64,000 nt of DNA from Mycobacterium sp. AT1 (GCF_002043095.1 NZ_MVOC01000073.1:1-64000); one strand, 5' to 3'; numbered from the stretch's first letter, positions 33,685-41,038 are shown. Numbers and translations: made by a program. The notes: a model not told the origin generated them from the sequence alone.

Positions 33685-33689
33685 GTCTT

Positions 33690-34484
33690 CTAGATGGTCT
33701 GCCGACGCCAGTTCGGATTCTCACGATCGACATCCTTTGAGAACCAGTTGAGGCTGTACTTGAGACGTTCAATCGGGAGGTCGGTGCTGTGGTCTGTATA
33801 GCTCTCAGCAGCAACATTCTGAACGCGCCACCAGTAGCCCTCGCCGAGATAAATGTCAATCTCAACCGACATTTCACCGGCACGCCAGTAGAAGGTCACC
33901 CCTCCGTCGTCCGGCGCAATCGACGCATAGATTGTATTGGGAGTGAACAGCACGTCGATGAGCTTCATAGCTCGCTCGAAAGACCCGCTTTCAATCAGCC
34001 CCTCGCCCTTTAGCTCATGCAGCGCCGAGCGAGCGCGCTTCGTAGCGGAGTTCCGCAGAAGCGTCTGACGGAGCCCCTCTGTCACCGCGAGAGACGCATA
34101 GTTCTGAACTGCCGTTCGCATCTGTTCAAGCTCGGTCGGAGCTATAGCTACGGTTCGAACGCGCTCTGCCCACGATTCGACCGCGGCCGTCGTAAGGGCC
34201 TCCATCGCCACCCAAGACTTTGACCGCTCGGCTATTGCTTCGGCCGCGGCCCTTGCCGCGGCTTCTATTGCTGGCACAGATCGAGACCGCTCAGACCACG
34301 CTTCGGCCACAAGTTCCCACGCTGGCAGAGACTTTGACCGCTCGGCTATCGCGTCGACCGCACCTCTCATCGCGGCTTCTATCGCCGGCAAAGACCGTGA
34401 TTCGGCGAGTGCATTGATGTGCGCCGTCGCTGATGCGGCCACTTCACGTGAACGTCGCTCAATCTCGAATTTCGGGTCGGTCAT
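33690..34484 (-). CDS. Repeat protein, middle gene of the three-gene operon
   Basis: A 264-aa protein. The ATG at 34484 overlaps the upstream stop as ATGA, and a G-rich ribosome site lies just before it. Residues about 8-115 carry four or five imperfect helical repeats of about 20 residues around A-E-R-S-K-S-L-P-A or S-E-R-S-R-S-V-P-A, then a helical middle (TSLRQ-like, RSALHELKGEGLI). The C-terminal 90 residues are a separate beta-rich domain, APDDGGVTFYWRAGEMSVEI, like small proteins linked to TIGR04255 genes. It may be a sensor or scaffold fused to that domain (inference). Confidence 0.7.
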   Translation of the reverse strand: MTDPKFEIERRSREVAASATAHINALAESRSLPAIEAAMRGAVDAIAERSKSLPAWELVAEAWSERSRSVPAIEAAARAAAEAIAERSKSWVAMEALTTAAVESWAERVRTVAIAPTELEQMRTAVQNYASLAVTEGLRQTLLRNSATKRARSALHELKGEGLIESGSFERAMKLIDVLFTPNTIYASIAPDDGGVTFYWRAGEMSVEIDIYLGEGYWWRVQNVAAESYTDHSTDLPIERLKYSLNWFSKDVDRENPNWRRQTI

Positions 34485-35290
34485 GGCTGCACCCCCCAAG
34501 ATGCCCGCATCGCATTGTCCGCGCTCGTTTGGAAAGTCTCGATCAACACAGTATGTGCATCGTTCAATAGAATCCGCGCCGCCTCAGTGGGTCCCATCGT
34601 ATTGATTTTTGACTGCGGCAAAGGAAGCGACACGACGTCGATATCAAGCTGGGTTGTGGGCGTATCAGCCCCCGAATCGAGTTCAGACAGTGCGGTTCTG
34701 CGCGTACCCAGGACGGGGTTCTCGGTCGTCTTTCTCAAGCGGAAGCCGATGTAGTCCGCGCGGCTGTACCGTTCTTTCGCGGCCACTCCCTCCCAGCCTG
34801 ATAGAGCATTAGCTAGCCAATCCACCCCTTCTATATCTTCGAATCGATTCACATAGAAGCAGCGGCAGCCCTGGACCTTGAGCGGCGTGTCACCAAGGCG
34901 TTCGATTACATCTGCGAAGTGCTGAAAATAGGTGGAAAGCTCCACGGACAGATTCTCAAACCCCGGATAAGAGCTGTCGGGAGCCTCAGGGTCGAACGAC
35001 CATGCAAGCGAAAATTGGTCGTGCTGGTAGCTAATCGACCGACTAAGCGAGCTAGCCACTTGTTCGACGGACGGCAAAGGCCATCCTGCTCCGCTGAAGA
35101 AGTTGACGCTGGGCAGGCCAGACGGTCGCGGCGAAGGGGGCGACTGCTGAAGCGCAGGAAAACGCTCGGCCCAGCGCTGCACCAATTTATTGATGATCGA
35201 TAGGTCGAAGTTCTCGACGGGTTCGAAGAAGACAGTCAGCGTCGTACCTCGGACCGGTGGACGTTCGTAGCGGGGACCCCCATCCGTCAT
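34481..35290 (-). CDS. TIGR04255 family protein, first gene of the operon
   Basis: A 269-aa protein; I start it at MTDGGPRYERPPV (35290). An N-terminal P-P-V-x-x-x-x-L-T-V-F-F strand and the closing IETFQTSADNAMRASWG (like the H-x-x-I-x-x-F-x-x-x-x-T-x-x-x-x-x-W-G end of the family) fit the sporadically distributed TIGR04255 family. The middle is beta-rich with VQGCRCFYVNRFEDIEGVDW. The family has no established function and is usually on mobile or accessory DNA. It is translationally coupled to the repeat protein. Confidence 0.65.
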   Translation of the reverse strand: MTDGGPRYERPPVRGTTLTVFFEPVENFDLSIINKLVQRWAERFPALQQSPPSPRPSGLPSVNFFSGAGWPLPSVEQVASSLSRSISYQHDQFSLAWSFDPEAPDSSYPGFENLSVELSTYFQHFADVIERLGDTPLKVQGCRCFYVNRFEDIEGVDWLANALSGWEGVAAKERYSRADYIGFRLRKTTENPVLGTRRTALSELDSGADTPTTQLDIDVVSLPLPQSKINTMGPTEAARILLNDAHTVLIETFQTSADNAMRASWGVQP

Positions 35291-35403
35291 CGGTACATGA
35301 TTACACACAGCCATATAACGATCCCGTCGTCGGCAATGTTCCACCTACCTGCACAAATGCGATCAGGCACATAGTCCGGCGGACCAACTGCCCGCCCGCG
35401 TCG

Positions 35404-35613
35404 TCATTCAGGCCGTTCCGCGGCAGCGCGCGCGGCAAGGTACGTCTGCATGGCTGGCCCGGTCTCGATCCGGACCTGCATCATCCGCATGTAGCCGCGA
35501 AGCCACAGCTTCGGCAGCACAAGCGACTCGCTGTCGGCGTACGGGTTGCGGTCTCCCGGCTCGGCGAGCGAACCCGAGTAGAGCGCGAACATGTACTCAG
35601 CGCGCTTCGACAT
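35404..35613 (-). CDS. Small Rmf/CrpP-like phage-type protein
   Basis: A 69-aa protein from MSKRAEYMF (35613). It has YSGSLAEPGDRNPY, then WLRGYMRMMQVR. The spaced N-P-Y and W-L-x-G-Y pattern resembles ribosome modulation factor and CrpP-like small proteins, which are common in actinophages. The role here is unknown. It is divergent from the lipoprotein gene at 35732. Confidence 0.5.
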   Translation of the reverse strand: MSKRAEYMFALYSGSLAEPGDRNPYADSESLVLPKLWLRGYMRMMQVRIETGPAMQTYLAARAAAERPE

Positions 35614-35731
35614 AGGGGCAAGCATGCAGGCAGCGAGCAGGGGTCTACGGTCACCACGCCGTACACGATTGCCAGAGCGGCGGAGGCCGGACACTGACTA
35701 GCCTTCCAGGACTGCGCACATAGGGGACAAC

Positions 35732-36181
35732 ATGAGGTCAGCACTTTGGATAGCGGCCGTCGCGGTAGCGGTCGCCGGCTGCTCGGGTTCGGAAAGCGCC
35801 GACGTCGCGACGACTGCCACGCCGGCTTCGGAGCGCGCCGACGTCGCGACGAGTGCCTCACCGGACCCGCGTTCGAAAGAAGCGCTCGAATCCGTCGGCC
35901 ACGCCCTCGACGTCCTCGCGGCTGAGCGGCAGGATGCAAGAGCCTGGGAGCATTACTCGGCGCGCTGCCAGGCCATGATCGGAGACCTCGCCCAGTTCTC
36001 CGCTGTGCTCGACCAGTTCTTTCGCGGGCGCACGCCGAACTATGAGAGTGCTACCGCCGTCGTCAACGGCTCATCGGGCAAAGTCGTTTCGGTGGACACC
36101 GACCCGAGCGCGCCCGCTAGCGCTTCGCTGCCGCGCACCTGGACCTTTATCGACGGCCGTTGGCAATTCGACAACTGTTGA
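35732..36181 (+). CDS. Element-encoded lipoprotein
   Basis: A 149-aa lipoprotein with lipobox VAGC (residues 14-17) after a short hydrophobic signal. A Ser/Thr/Ala-rich linker contains two copies of an approximately 10-residue unit, A-D-V-A-T-x-A-T/S. The C-terminal half is a small globular domain with two Cys (RCQAM and the final DNC) and a W-T-F-I-D-G-R-W ending. Phages and prophages of mycobacteria often carry such lipoproteins; a superinfection-exclusion role is possible but not shown. It is the only + strand gene in this part of the element. Confidence 0.75.
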   Translation: MRSALWIAAVAVAVAGCSGSESADVATTATPASERADVATSASPDPRSKEALESVGHALDVLAAERQDARAWEHYSARCQAMIGDLAQFSAVLDQFFRGRTPNYESATAVVNGSSGKVVSVDTDPSAPASASLPRTWTFIDGRWQFDNC

Positions 36182-36530
36182 CCGTTCGGATCATCCATTC
36201 GTCGGGCTTGTGGCGAATCGGTAGCCGCGGAACCGACCTCGTCGGCCCGGGTTGCCGCGCCCCTCGGTCGTACCGTGCGCGCAAGCCGCTGCCGGTCCGA
36301 GCGCGGTACTCAGCCCTGTATCGCCGAGCCGCCGCCGCCGCGGCCCACCCGCGGCACTCGTCGCACGTACAACCCTCGCGCCGGTAACCCGTCCGGGTGC
36401 CGTGCTCCCACCGCTCGGCCACGGCCTTGACGCACCGCCCGCAACGCCGCCGATCCGCCGGCGCACTGTCCGGATACGTCGGCAACAACCGACCACAAAC
36501 GGTGCACGGCACGTCAGCTTTGCGCGGCAC
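36147..36530 (-). CDS. Phage zinc-binding protein, HNH-associated N-terminal type
   Basis: A 127-aa basic protein. Two Cys pairs are present: CTVC with CGRC, and CTCDEC within HGTRTGYRREGCTCDECR, a block I know from the N-termini of actinophage HNH endonucleases. No HNH core follows, so it is either a free DNA-binding domain or a truncated endonuclease. Its end overlaps the convergent lipoprotein by 35 nt. A possible packaging-associated role is only inferred from its phage relatives. Confidence 0.6.
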   Translation of the reverse strand: MPRKADVPCTVCGRLLPTYPDSAPADRRRCGRCVKAVAERWEHGTRTGYRREGCTCDECRGWAAAAAARRYRAEYRARTGSGLRARYDRGARQPGPTRSVPRLPIRHKPDEWMIRTVNSCRIANGRR

Positions 36531-36709
36531 GGGCTCGCTCCAATGGGGGCATTTTTTTCAAAATATGGCCAGGGGGAGCAGCGCGTATGCCTAAGAGGGG
36601 CGGCACGGGACCGGGGTGGGGGTCACCCGGGGCGGGTAGGTCGAGCGCGTAGACGGGTCCTGCTGAGGCTGTGAGGGCCGGAAGGACATCGGGCGGGTCG
36701 ACGTGGGTT
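36531..36709. other. Non-coding stretch with a G-rich tract
   Basis: These 179 bp hold no clear gene. A short frame on the + strand at about 36588 (21 codons) is not convincing. There is an A/T tract (CATTTTTTTCAAAATATGG) followed by strongly G-rich sequence, near a phage-type HNH-like gene; this could be a promoter or packaging-site remnant. Confidence 0.3.
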
Positions 36710-36988
36710 TCAGGTGTGGTCGACGAGCGGAGCGTCGAGCACGCGGCCACGCGCTGCAGTGTCGACGGTTCGCGCGGGGATCGCGACGACGTTGCGATGG
36801 TCGATGCCGAGTGGATTGGTTATGTCGCGGATCCGGTCGTGGTTGGCGGCGACGACGCCGATCATCGCGACGTCCTGGTCTTGGTCCTCGACGTAGACCG
36901 ACGGCCTGGTCCTCGTCGTCGTGGTGCAGTTGCAGATTCCGCCGAGCGGACCGGCGGGGCAGGTGTCGGCGTGGGTGCCGGTGCTCAT
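36710..36988 (-). CDS. Hypothetical small phage-type protein
   Basis: A 92-aa protein with a GAGGACC ribosome site before the ATG at 36988. The N-terminus has three Cys (CPAGPLGGICNC), possibly metal binding, followed by an acidic region and no further motif. It is separated from the upstream operon by the strong terminator at 37015-37073, so it has its own promoter or is read-through dependent. The family is not recognised. Confidence 0.5.
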   Translation of the reverse strand: MSTGTHADTCPAGPLGGICNCTTTTRTRPSVYVEDQDQDVAMIGVVAANHDRIRDITNPLGIDHRNVVAIPARTVDTAARGRVLDAPLVDHT

Positions 36989-37014
36989 GTCATGGTCCTC
37001 GTCGTGGTGGTGGG

Positions 37015-37073
37015 CCTGACGGCCGGCGCGCCAGGAAGGTAACCGGGACTTCCGTCCCGCGCCGGCCGTCAGG
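37015..37073 (-). terminator. Strong hairpin terminator ending the element's main operon
   Basis: CCTGACGGCCGGCGCG (37015-37030) pairs perfectly with 37058-37073 over 16 bp, and the loop contains a second small stem (GGAAG with CTTCC). It lies just after the 37085-37864 gene in its direction of transcription. Confidence 0.75.
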
Positions 37074-37084
37074 TGTTCGTGGTG

Positions 37085-37864
37085 CTACCGGTTGAAACCG
37101 GCGGCGTTCGCGCATGCGGCGTGTTTGCGCGCCACGTCTTCGGTGTCCAATCGGTACTGCTCGGCGCGCTTCTTGAACTCGTCGAGCGTGGCGAGCTTGA
37201 GCGGAAGGTTGCAACGCGCCAGTACCCACGCGCTGACCTCGCGTGCCCTCTCTTCGCGGGCCATGTCGATGGCGGGTTCGTAGTCGGCGAGACGTGCCGG
37301 CGTCAGCACGACGATCGGGTCGGCGCTGATCCTGACGCCGGCGACGGCTGCGAGCGCGTAGAACCCGTTCGCGGCTGTCGCCCATGCCCTCACGGCAATC
37401 TGCGCGTTGTGCAGGTGGGTCATGGTCGCCACGCCGCGTGCGACGGCGCCGGTGGCGTCCTTGAGGTTCACGCCGGCTTTCGCGGCGGCGGCGAGGTTCG
37501 CCGCGTGGTCGTCGAGCGCGTCGACCCAGCTGTCGAGAATGTCGTCCGCGTGGTCCTTGAGTGCCGCCAACATCAGCTGCTCGGCGCGGGCGCGCGCGTC
37601 GGCGAGGATATTCCCGTCGGTGAGTTGCGCGTTGAGCGCCATCATTCGAATGACCGGGTCGGTGACGTAGTTGCGACCCTCCTCGATGGCGTCGAGGACG
37701 GCGCGGTGCAGATCCTCCTTCTTGCAAATGGTTTGGTTGGCTGCTGCGAGGAACGCTTCCGCGTCGGCGACCTGCTCGAAGTATTCGGGGGGCAGCCGAA
37801 CGTCGAGAGTGTCGGCAGCATTGGTGACGGCTTGGGCGCGGGTGTGAGCCGAGATTCCGGGCAT
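37085..37864 (-). CDS. Element protein of unknown function, last gene of main operon
   Basis: A 259-aa largely helical protein. The ATG at 37864 has AAAGGAC before it; the longer frame upstream is rejected. It starts MPGISAHTRAQAVTNAAD and has an RLPPEYFEQVADAEAFL block, long Ala-rich helices, and a last part with KLATLDEFKKRAEQYRLD. No enzymatic motif or membrane segment is seen. Its size and position at the operon end could suit a structural or DNA-associated protein, but I do not recognise the family. A terminator follows. Confidence 0.7.
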   Translation of the reverse strand: MPGISAHTRAQAVTNAADTLDVRLPPEYFEQVADAEAFLAAANQTICKKEDLHRAVLDAIEEGRNYVTDPVIRMMALNAQLTDGNILADARARAEQLMLAALKDHADDILDSWVDALDDHAANLAAAAKAGVNLKDATGAVARGVATMTHLHNAQIAVRAWATAANGFYALAAVAGVRISADPIVVLTPARLADYEPAIDMAREERAREVSAWVLARCNLPLKLATLDEFKKRAEQYRLDTEDVARKHAACANAAGFNR

Positions 37865-37899
37865 GTTGGGTGTCCTTTTCCGGTTGTGGGTTGTGAGGG

Positions 37900-38235
37900 T
37901 CAGCTGTAACGGAAGTCGCTGTGCGAACTGGGCTCTCGCCGATCTGGTGTCGTGCGGCCGACGGTTCGTCCGCCCGGAAGTCCGGGCAGGATGTCGCTTT
38001 CGTCGTCGAGGGTGGCGAACAGCTCCTTCGCCCATTGCCGCTGTTCGTCGGTGTACTCGCCGGGATCGTCGGCGTCGTCCTGGTCGTCGCCGTCGTCGGA
38101 TCCGCTGAAGAGGTTGCTTGCGAAGCGCCGGTCGGCGGCGCCGTGTGCGTCGGGGTCTTTCAGGCGTCCGCGGAGCTGACGAAGCTCGTCGTCGGTCAGG
38201 CTCGCGATAAGGCGGGCGCGCTCTTGGTTGTTCAT
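37900..38235 (-). CDS. Acidic hypothetical protein
   Basis: A 111-aa protein whose ATG at 38235 overlaps the preceding stop (ATGA). The N-terminus NNQERARLIASLTDDELRQL is a helical pair; the centre is a run of Asp, Glu and Gly (SDDGDDQDDADDPGE). It may be an adaptor for its neighbours. It lies 35 nt upstream of the 37085-37864 gene in the same operon. The family is not recognised. Confidence 0.65.
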   Translation of the reverse strand: MNNQERARLIASLTDDELRQLRGRLKDPDAHGAADRRFASNLFSGSDDGDDQDDADDPGEYTDEQRQWAKELFATLDDESDILPGLPGGRTVGRTTPDRREPSSHSDFRYS

Positions 38236-38618
38236 TTCTTCCCTTCCAGGTGTTGGCGTATCGCCAGTTCGTCGACGAACCAGGAGCCGGCGATCTTCTG
38301 GCCCCCGAGCTTCGGAGCCAGTCGTCGGGCGTGCCGTTCCGAGATGCCCAGGCGGACAGCTACTTCGGCGATCGTCACGTTTGGTCGGTCCACGTCGGCA
38401 GCCTTGCTGATGGCGGGTGAACGCGTGTCCGACGGTCCGCCGTAGGACATAACTTCGTGAAGTTTGCAGGCCAGGGCTTCGTAGGTCTGGTAAGGAACGC
38501 CGGACATTTTGCGGTGTTTGACGGCGATCAGCGCACTGTCCCGCGCCGCTCGCAGCGCCGGCCCGGAGAGGACCACGAACCCGACGCCTTGCATCAGGCC
38601 GGACTCTGCGGCGGTCAT
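38232..38618 (-). CDS. Helix-turn-helix protein of the element
   Basis: A 128-aa protein whose ATG at 38618 overlaps the WhiB-like stop. The C-terminal 50 residues, VTIAEVAVRLGISERHARRL then KIAGSWFVDELAIRQHL, form an excisionase/MerR-like HTH with its wing. The N-terminal half is helical. It may regulate the operon or act in excision. It is coupled on both sides by ATGA overlaps. Confidence 0.7.
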   Translation of the reverse strand: MTAAESGLMQGVGFVVLSGPALRAARDSALIAVKHRKMSGVPYQTYEALACKLHEVMSYGGPSDTRSPAISKAADVDRPNVTIAEVAVRLGISERHARRLAPKLGGQKIAGSWFVDELAIRQHLEGKK

Positions 38619-38950
38619 GATCCCGTCCCGGAGGCGCCGAGCGTGGCCGGCGTCGCGGTCTTCGACGGCGTCCCGGCAGTTGTGATCACCACGCCGGCGA
38701 CAACGCCGCGCGGCCGACGTGACTTCGGCAACGCGTCGAGCCACGCTCGGCACTGCATCTGGGCCTCGCAGCCGGCGCAGAGCCGCAGGGCTTCGCGGCG
38801 GGCGTCGTCGAGTTCGGTCTTGGTGAGCCGGCCGGCCGCGTGGTGCTCGCTGATGGTCCGCTCGTAGAGGTCGCAGTGGGCCTTGCACGCGGCACCCGGC
38901 AACGCCGGGATTTCAGCGGCGAGCGCCGCCATGTGCGTCCAGTTCGTCAT
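38615..38950 (-). CDS. WhiB-like iron-sulfur regulator, phage type
   Basis: A 111-aa protein. Four Cys are spaced as in WhiB proteins: a Cys in AACKAHC early, then LCAGCEAQMQCRAWL (C-x2-C-x5-C). RRPRGVVAGV resembles the WhiB G-[I/V]-W-G-G turn region but lacks its Trp. WhiB-like proteins bind a 4Fe-4S cluster and work with sigma factor; phages such as TM4 encode one that blocks host WhiB2. TAATG overlaps the upstream gene and ATGA the downstream gene. Confidence 0.65.
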   Translation of the reverse strand: MTNWTHMAALAAEIPALPGAACKAHCDLYERTISEHHAAGRLTKTELDDARREALRLCAGCEAQMQCRAWLDALPKSRRPRGVVAGVVITTAGTPSKTATPATLGASGTGS

Positions 38951-39336
38951 TACAGCCGCACCAGGTGTGCCCGAAGTTCCTGCGCGACGGGGTCGATCGT
39001 CACTTCGAAGAAGCCGCTCGACCGCCCATATGGGTCGTCCCGCAGATCGGTTACCGACGACTGCAGTTGCTCGGCGGTGGGATCCGGATGCCAGACGCAA
39101 TGTGCGGTCCCGTTGCCTGCCGGAACGATCTCGACTGTCGTTTCGACGAGACGCCCGTCGGAGTAACGGCCGTCGGAGTGGCGTCCCCCGTCGCCAAACT
39201 GCGCGGCCAAGCCGAGGACAACGCGTTGCGACTCGGCCGGGAACTCACTGGTGCCCGATTTGAGCACCGCAGCGGCGTATTTCAGTGCGTCGTCGGCCCG
39301 GACGGGGGTCGGGTTGCGTCGTTCTTGGTCTGGCAT
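38950..39336 (-). CDS. Hypothetical element protein
   Basis: A 128-aa protein starting MPDQERRNPTP (39336). The stop overlaps the WhiB-like start as TAATG. It has a helical N-terminus, a short direct repeat SDGRYSDGR near residue 55, then beta segments such as TTVEIVPAGNGTAHCVW and GFFEVTIDPVAQELRAHLV. No family is recognised. Confidence 0.6.
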   Translation of the reverse strand: MPDQERRNPTPVRADDALKYAAAVLKSGTSEFPAESQRVVLGLAAQFGDGGRHSDGRYSDGRLVETTVEIVPAGNGTAHCVWHPDPTAEQLQSSVTDLRDDPYGRSSGFFEVTIDPVAQELRAHLVRL

Positions 39337-39341
39337 CAGGG

Positions 39342-39617
39342 TCACTCCGGGGTGTCGTCGGGTTGATAAATGGGCTCGCTGAATGAGCGGGTGGGGTAAG
39401 CCGGCGCGTCCTGGTGCTCGACCTCGGGTGGACTCGGTGTGCAGCATCGGGTGGCGCCGGCGGGCGGGGCAGCGAGGCGCATACGGGCAACGCACGGAAT
39501 TGGCCGGGGCGCGCCGTTGGGGCGCTTGCACCACCTGTGCGGCGGCGCTTGGCAGTTCGGGCATTCCCGGTCCATTGCCGCGTCGGCATAGACCTCTTCG
39601 AACACTCGCGACCTCAC
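39342..39617 (-). CDS. Small zinc-binding phage protein
   Basis: A 91-aa protein from a GTG start that overlaps the preceding stop (GTGA). ECPNCQAPPHRWCKRPNG followed by PCVARMRLA is a zinc-ribbon-like pattern frequent in mycobacteriophage small genes. The C-terminal half is proline-rich and probably disordered. It lies 5 nt before the next gene. Confidence 0.6.
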   Translation of the reverse strand: MRSRVFEEVYADAAMDRECPNCQAPPHRWCKRPNGAPRPIPCVARMRLAAPPAGATRCCTPSPPEVEHQDAPAYPTRSFSEPIYQPDDTPE

Positions 39618-39736
39618 GACGCGGCCACCTCATTCCACGCGCGCGCGGTCTGTGGGTCACCGAGAAGTCCCCGGTTTGCGTAACCCCGTACGGAGATTCG
39701 GCAGGGGGATTCGAGCGGTCGTGCACGCCAGTGCAT
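39614..39736 (-). CDS. Very small coupled open reading frame
   Basis: A 40-codon frame from the ATG at 39736, whose stop overlaps the next GTG (GTGA). Its peptide, basic with an ARAWNEVAAS end, has no recognised relatives. The ribosome site is weak. I list it because the coupling fits the style of this operon. Confidence 0.4.
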   Translation of the reverse strand: MHWRARPLESPCRISVRGYANRGLLGDPQTARAWNEVAAS

Positions 39737-39800
39737 GACCGGATGGAGTATCCCTAAGTACGTGGGTATTCCTATGTTGCACGTACGGGGGTGCACCTTA

Positions 39801-39980
39801 GGTGCACGGAAACCGTGCAGCGTCGGAAAGTGTTGAGGTGCACCCCTAGTCGTGCACCTCTGTAGGTTTCGTGGTGCACGGATGCCGTGCACCACCACGG
39901 CTCTCGTAGGTGCACGGTTTCCGTGCACCACCACGACTCTGTTAGGTGCACGGTTTTCGTGCACCACGACGGCGGGTCTC
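39801..39980. repeat. Five-unit, 36-bp iteron array
   Basis: Units begin at 39801, 39837, 39873, 39909 and 39945, an exact 36-bp period. Each has a palindromic core GGTGCACGG-N3-CCGTGCACC; unit 2 is degenerate and unit 1 ends GTGCAG. Units 3-5 also share ACCACGACNN after the core. The array follows directly the winged-helix gene. It may be an origin of replication with iterons bound by that protein, or a multi-operator control region. Confidence 0.85.
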
Positions 39981-40404
39981 ATTGGTCCGTTCTCCGTCTG
40001 GAGGGCAGCACGATCGGCTCCTTGGCGACGACCAGTTCTTCGTCGGTGAAGCGGCGCCCGCCGGCACAGATCGCGTAGGCGCACCGTTGCTTGACTACCT
40101 GCCCGTCGCGGGTGAACCCGCGCCGCACAAGTCGCCCGTCGTCTTCGGCTCGCTGTATGGCGGCGGTGGCGCGATCCCGGTTGAGTCCCCATCCGAGTTC
40201 AACAGAGATCTGCGTGGCCGACGTTTCCCAAGCCTTCTGGCCGGCCTTGGTGGACGCGCGAGACAGCATCAGCAGGATCACGGCCAGGCCGTCGGAGCCG
40301 AGCGCGCGGTGGTGCGCACCGACGCGAATCAGTTCGTCGGAGACGACAGTGTAGCCCTTGCGTACGGGGTCGCCGAAGACCTGAATTGGGTTGCGGTGTC
40401 CCAT
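39979..40404 (-). CDS. Winged-helix protein beside the iterons, possible replication initiator
   Basis: A 141-aa protein from the ATG at 40404 (a GTG at 40425 is an alternative). Its core reads LGSDGLAVILLMLSR, SATQISVELGWGLNRDRATA and RAEDDGRLVRRGFTRDGQ, a winged-helix pattern like plasmid Rep and phage replication proteins. The 3' end touches the last iteron. It may bind the 36-bp repeats and start replication of the excised element; a repressor role is also possible. No primase or helicase is encoded, so it would rely on the host. Confidence 0.65.
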   Translation of the reverse strand: MGHRNPIQVFGDPVRKGYTVVSDELIRVGAHHRALGSDGLAVILLMLSRASTKAGQKAWETSATQISVELGWGLNRDRATAAIQRAEDDGRLVRRGFTRDGQVVKQRCAYAICAGGRRFTDEELVVAKEPIVLPSRRRTDQ

Positions 40405-40440
40405 CGCGTCACACCACCTCGCCACGGCGCTGCGCGGGGG

Positions 40441-40566
40441 TCATGGCGCGCTCGCCTTATCCCGGTGGTGCCGGCTCCGCTCGTCCGCACGCGTGCCAGG
40501 GACCGAATGGCCGGCGCTCCGTGCCCAGTCGACCAGGACGAACCCGTCCCTATCGTCGCCTGCCAT
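40441..40566 (-). CDS. Very small element protein
   Basis: A 41-aa frame with GAAGGG before the start (ATG at 40566, GTG just before it). The peptide MAGDDRDGFVLVDWARSAG has a charged tail rich in His and Arg. Its TGA overlaps a further ATG at 40444 that opens an 11-codon frame leading into the winged-helix gene. This stepwise overlap suggests translational coupling. Confidence 0.45.
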   Translation of the reverse strand: MAGDDRDGFVLVDWARSAGHSVPGTRADERSRHHRDKASAP

Positions 40567-40619
40567 CACGCACCCTTCGCTTCATCGTTTGTAGAAACTG
40601 ACTCCCGAGGCCGTGGCGC

Positions 40620-40820
40620 CTACGGGCTCTTGGCGACCTGTTGGATGACGGCCCGGTATTCGCGTCTGGCGCGGCCGAGGTGTTCGGTCACGGCGATGGT
40701 GAGGACGTCGCCTTCGGCGCTCACGTATGCGCGGGCATCCCAACCGTCCGCCTGCGCGATGGGGAACACTTCGCTTGCGGCCGCGAGGCGTGCCGCGATC
40801 TGGTGCGCTTCGGTGGTCAC
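40620..40820 (-). CDS. Small hypothetical protein
   Basis: A 66-aa protein from a GTG overlapping the excisionase-like stop (GTGA). It has a helical N-terminus (EAHQIAARLAAASEVF) and a beta part with DVLTIAVTEHLGRARREY. No family is recognised. It is second in the early operon leaving the divergent control region. Confidence 0.5.
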   Translation of the reverse strand: MTTEAHQIAARLAAASEVFPIAQADGWDARAYVSAEGDVLTIAVTEHLGRARREYRAVIQQVAKSP

Positions 40821-41038
40821 GCGCTGATTCCGCGCGGAGCGTCGGTGCGCTGAGCCATGTTTCGTTCGAGGTAGTTGAGGACTGCCGTCCGGGCGTAGAG
40901 CACACGCTTGCCGTTCTTGATGAACGGCACTCCGCGGCCGAGGTAGCGGTCCTGCGCGAGGCTGTTCGTGGTCGTGCGCATCAGGTCAGCGAGTTCGGCG
41001 GGCGTCAGCAGTGGCGGCAGGGCGTCTAACTCGATCAT
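40817..41038 (-). CDS. Excisionase-like helix-turn-helix protein
   Basis: A 73-aa protein from the ATG at 41038, preceded by GGAG at 8 nt. LLTPAELADLMRTTTNSLAQ then RGVPFIKNGKRVLYARTAVL is a MerR/excisionase-type winged helix. It is the first gene transcribed leftwards from the region that also drives the repressor, the normal place for an excisionase or Cox-like switch protein. It would direct excision with the integrase. Confidence 0.7.
   Translation of the reverse strand: MIELDALPPLLTPAELADLMRTTTNSLAQDRYLGRGVPFIKNGKRVLYARTAVLNYLERNMAQRTDAPRGISA

Noticed and set aside
36588..36653. Short forward frame MPKRGGTGPGWGS as a terminase small subunit start
   Set aside because: It is only 21 codons, Gly-rich and has no continuing frame; I cannot support a terminase.
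37865..38035. 57-residue N-terminal extension of the 37085-37864 protein
   Set aside because: It overlaps the preceding coupled gene in another frame and is Arg-rich; the ATG at 37864 has a ribosome site.
39801..39980. CRISPR array
   Set aside because: Although the period is 36 bp, the units are contiguous with palindromic cores and no unique spacers, and no cas genes are near.
39614..40192. A long reverse-strand frame containing 12-residue repeats (VVVHGNRAP-like)
   Set aside because: The repeats are simply the 36-bp iterons translated (36 bp = 12 codons). The frame also overlaps the winged-helix gene. Only its last 40 codons, with their own ATG, are kept as a possible small gene.
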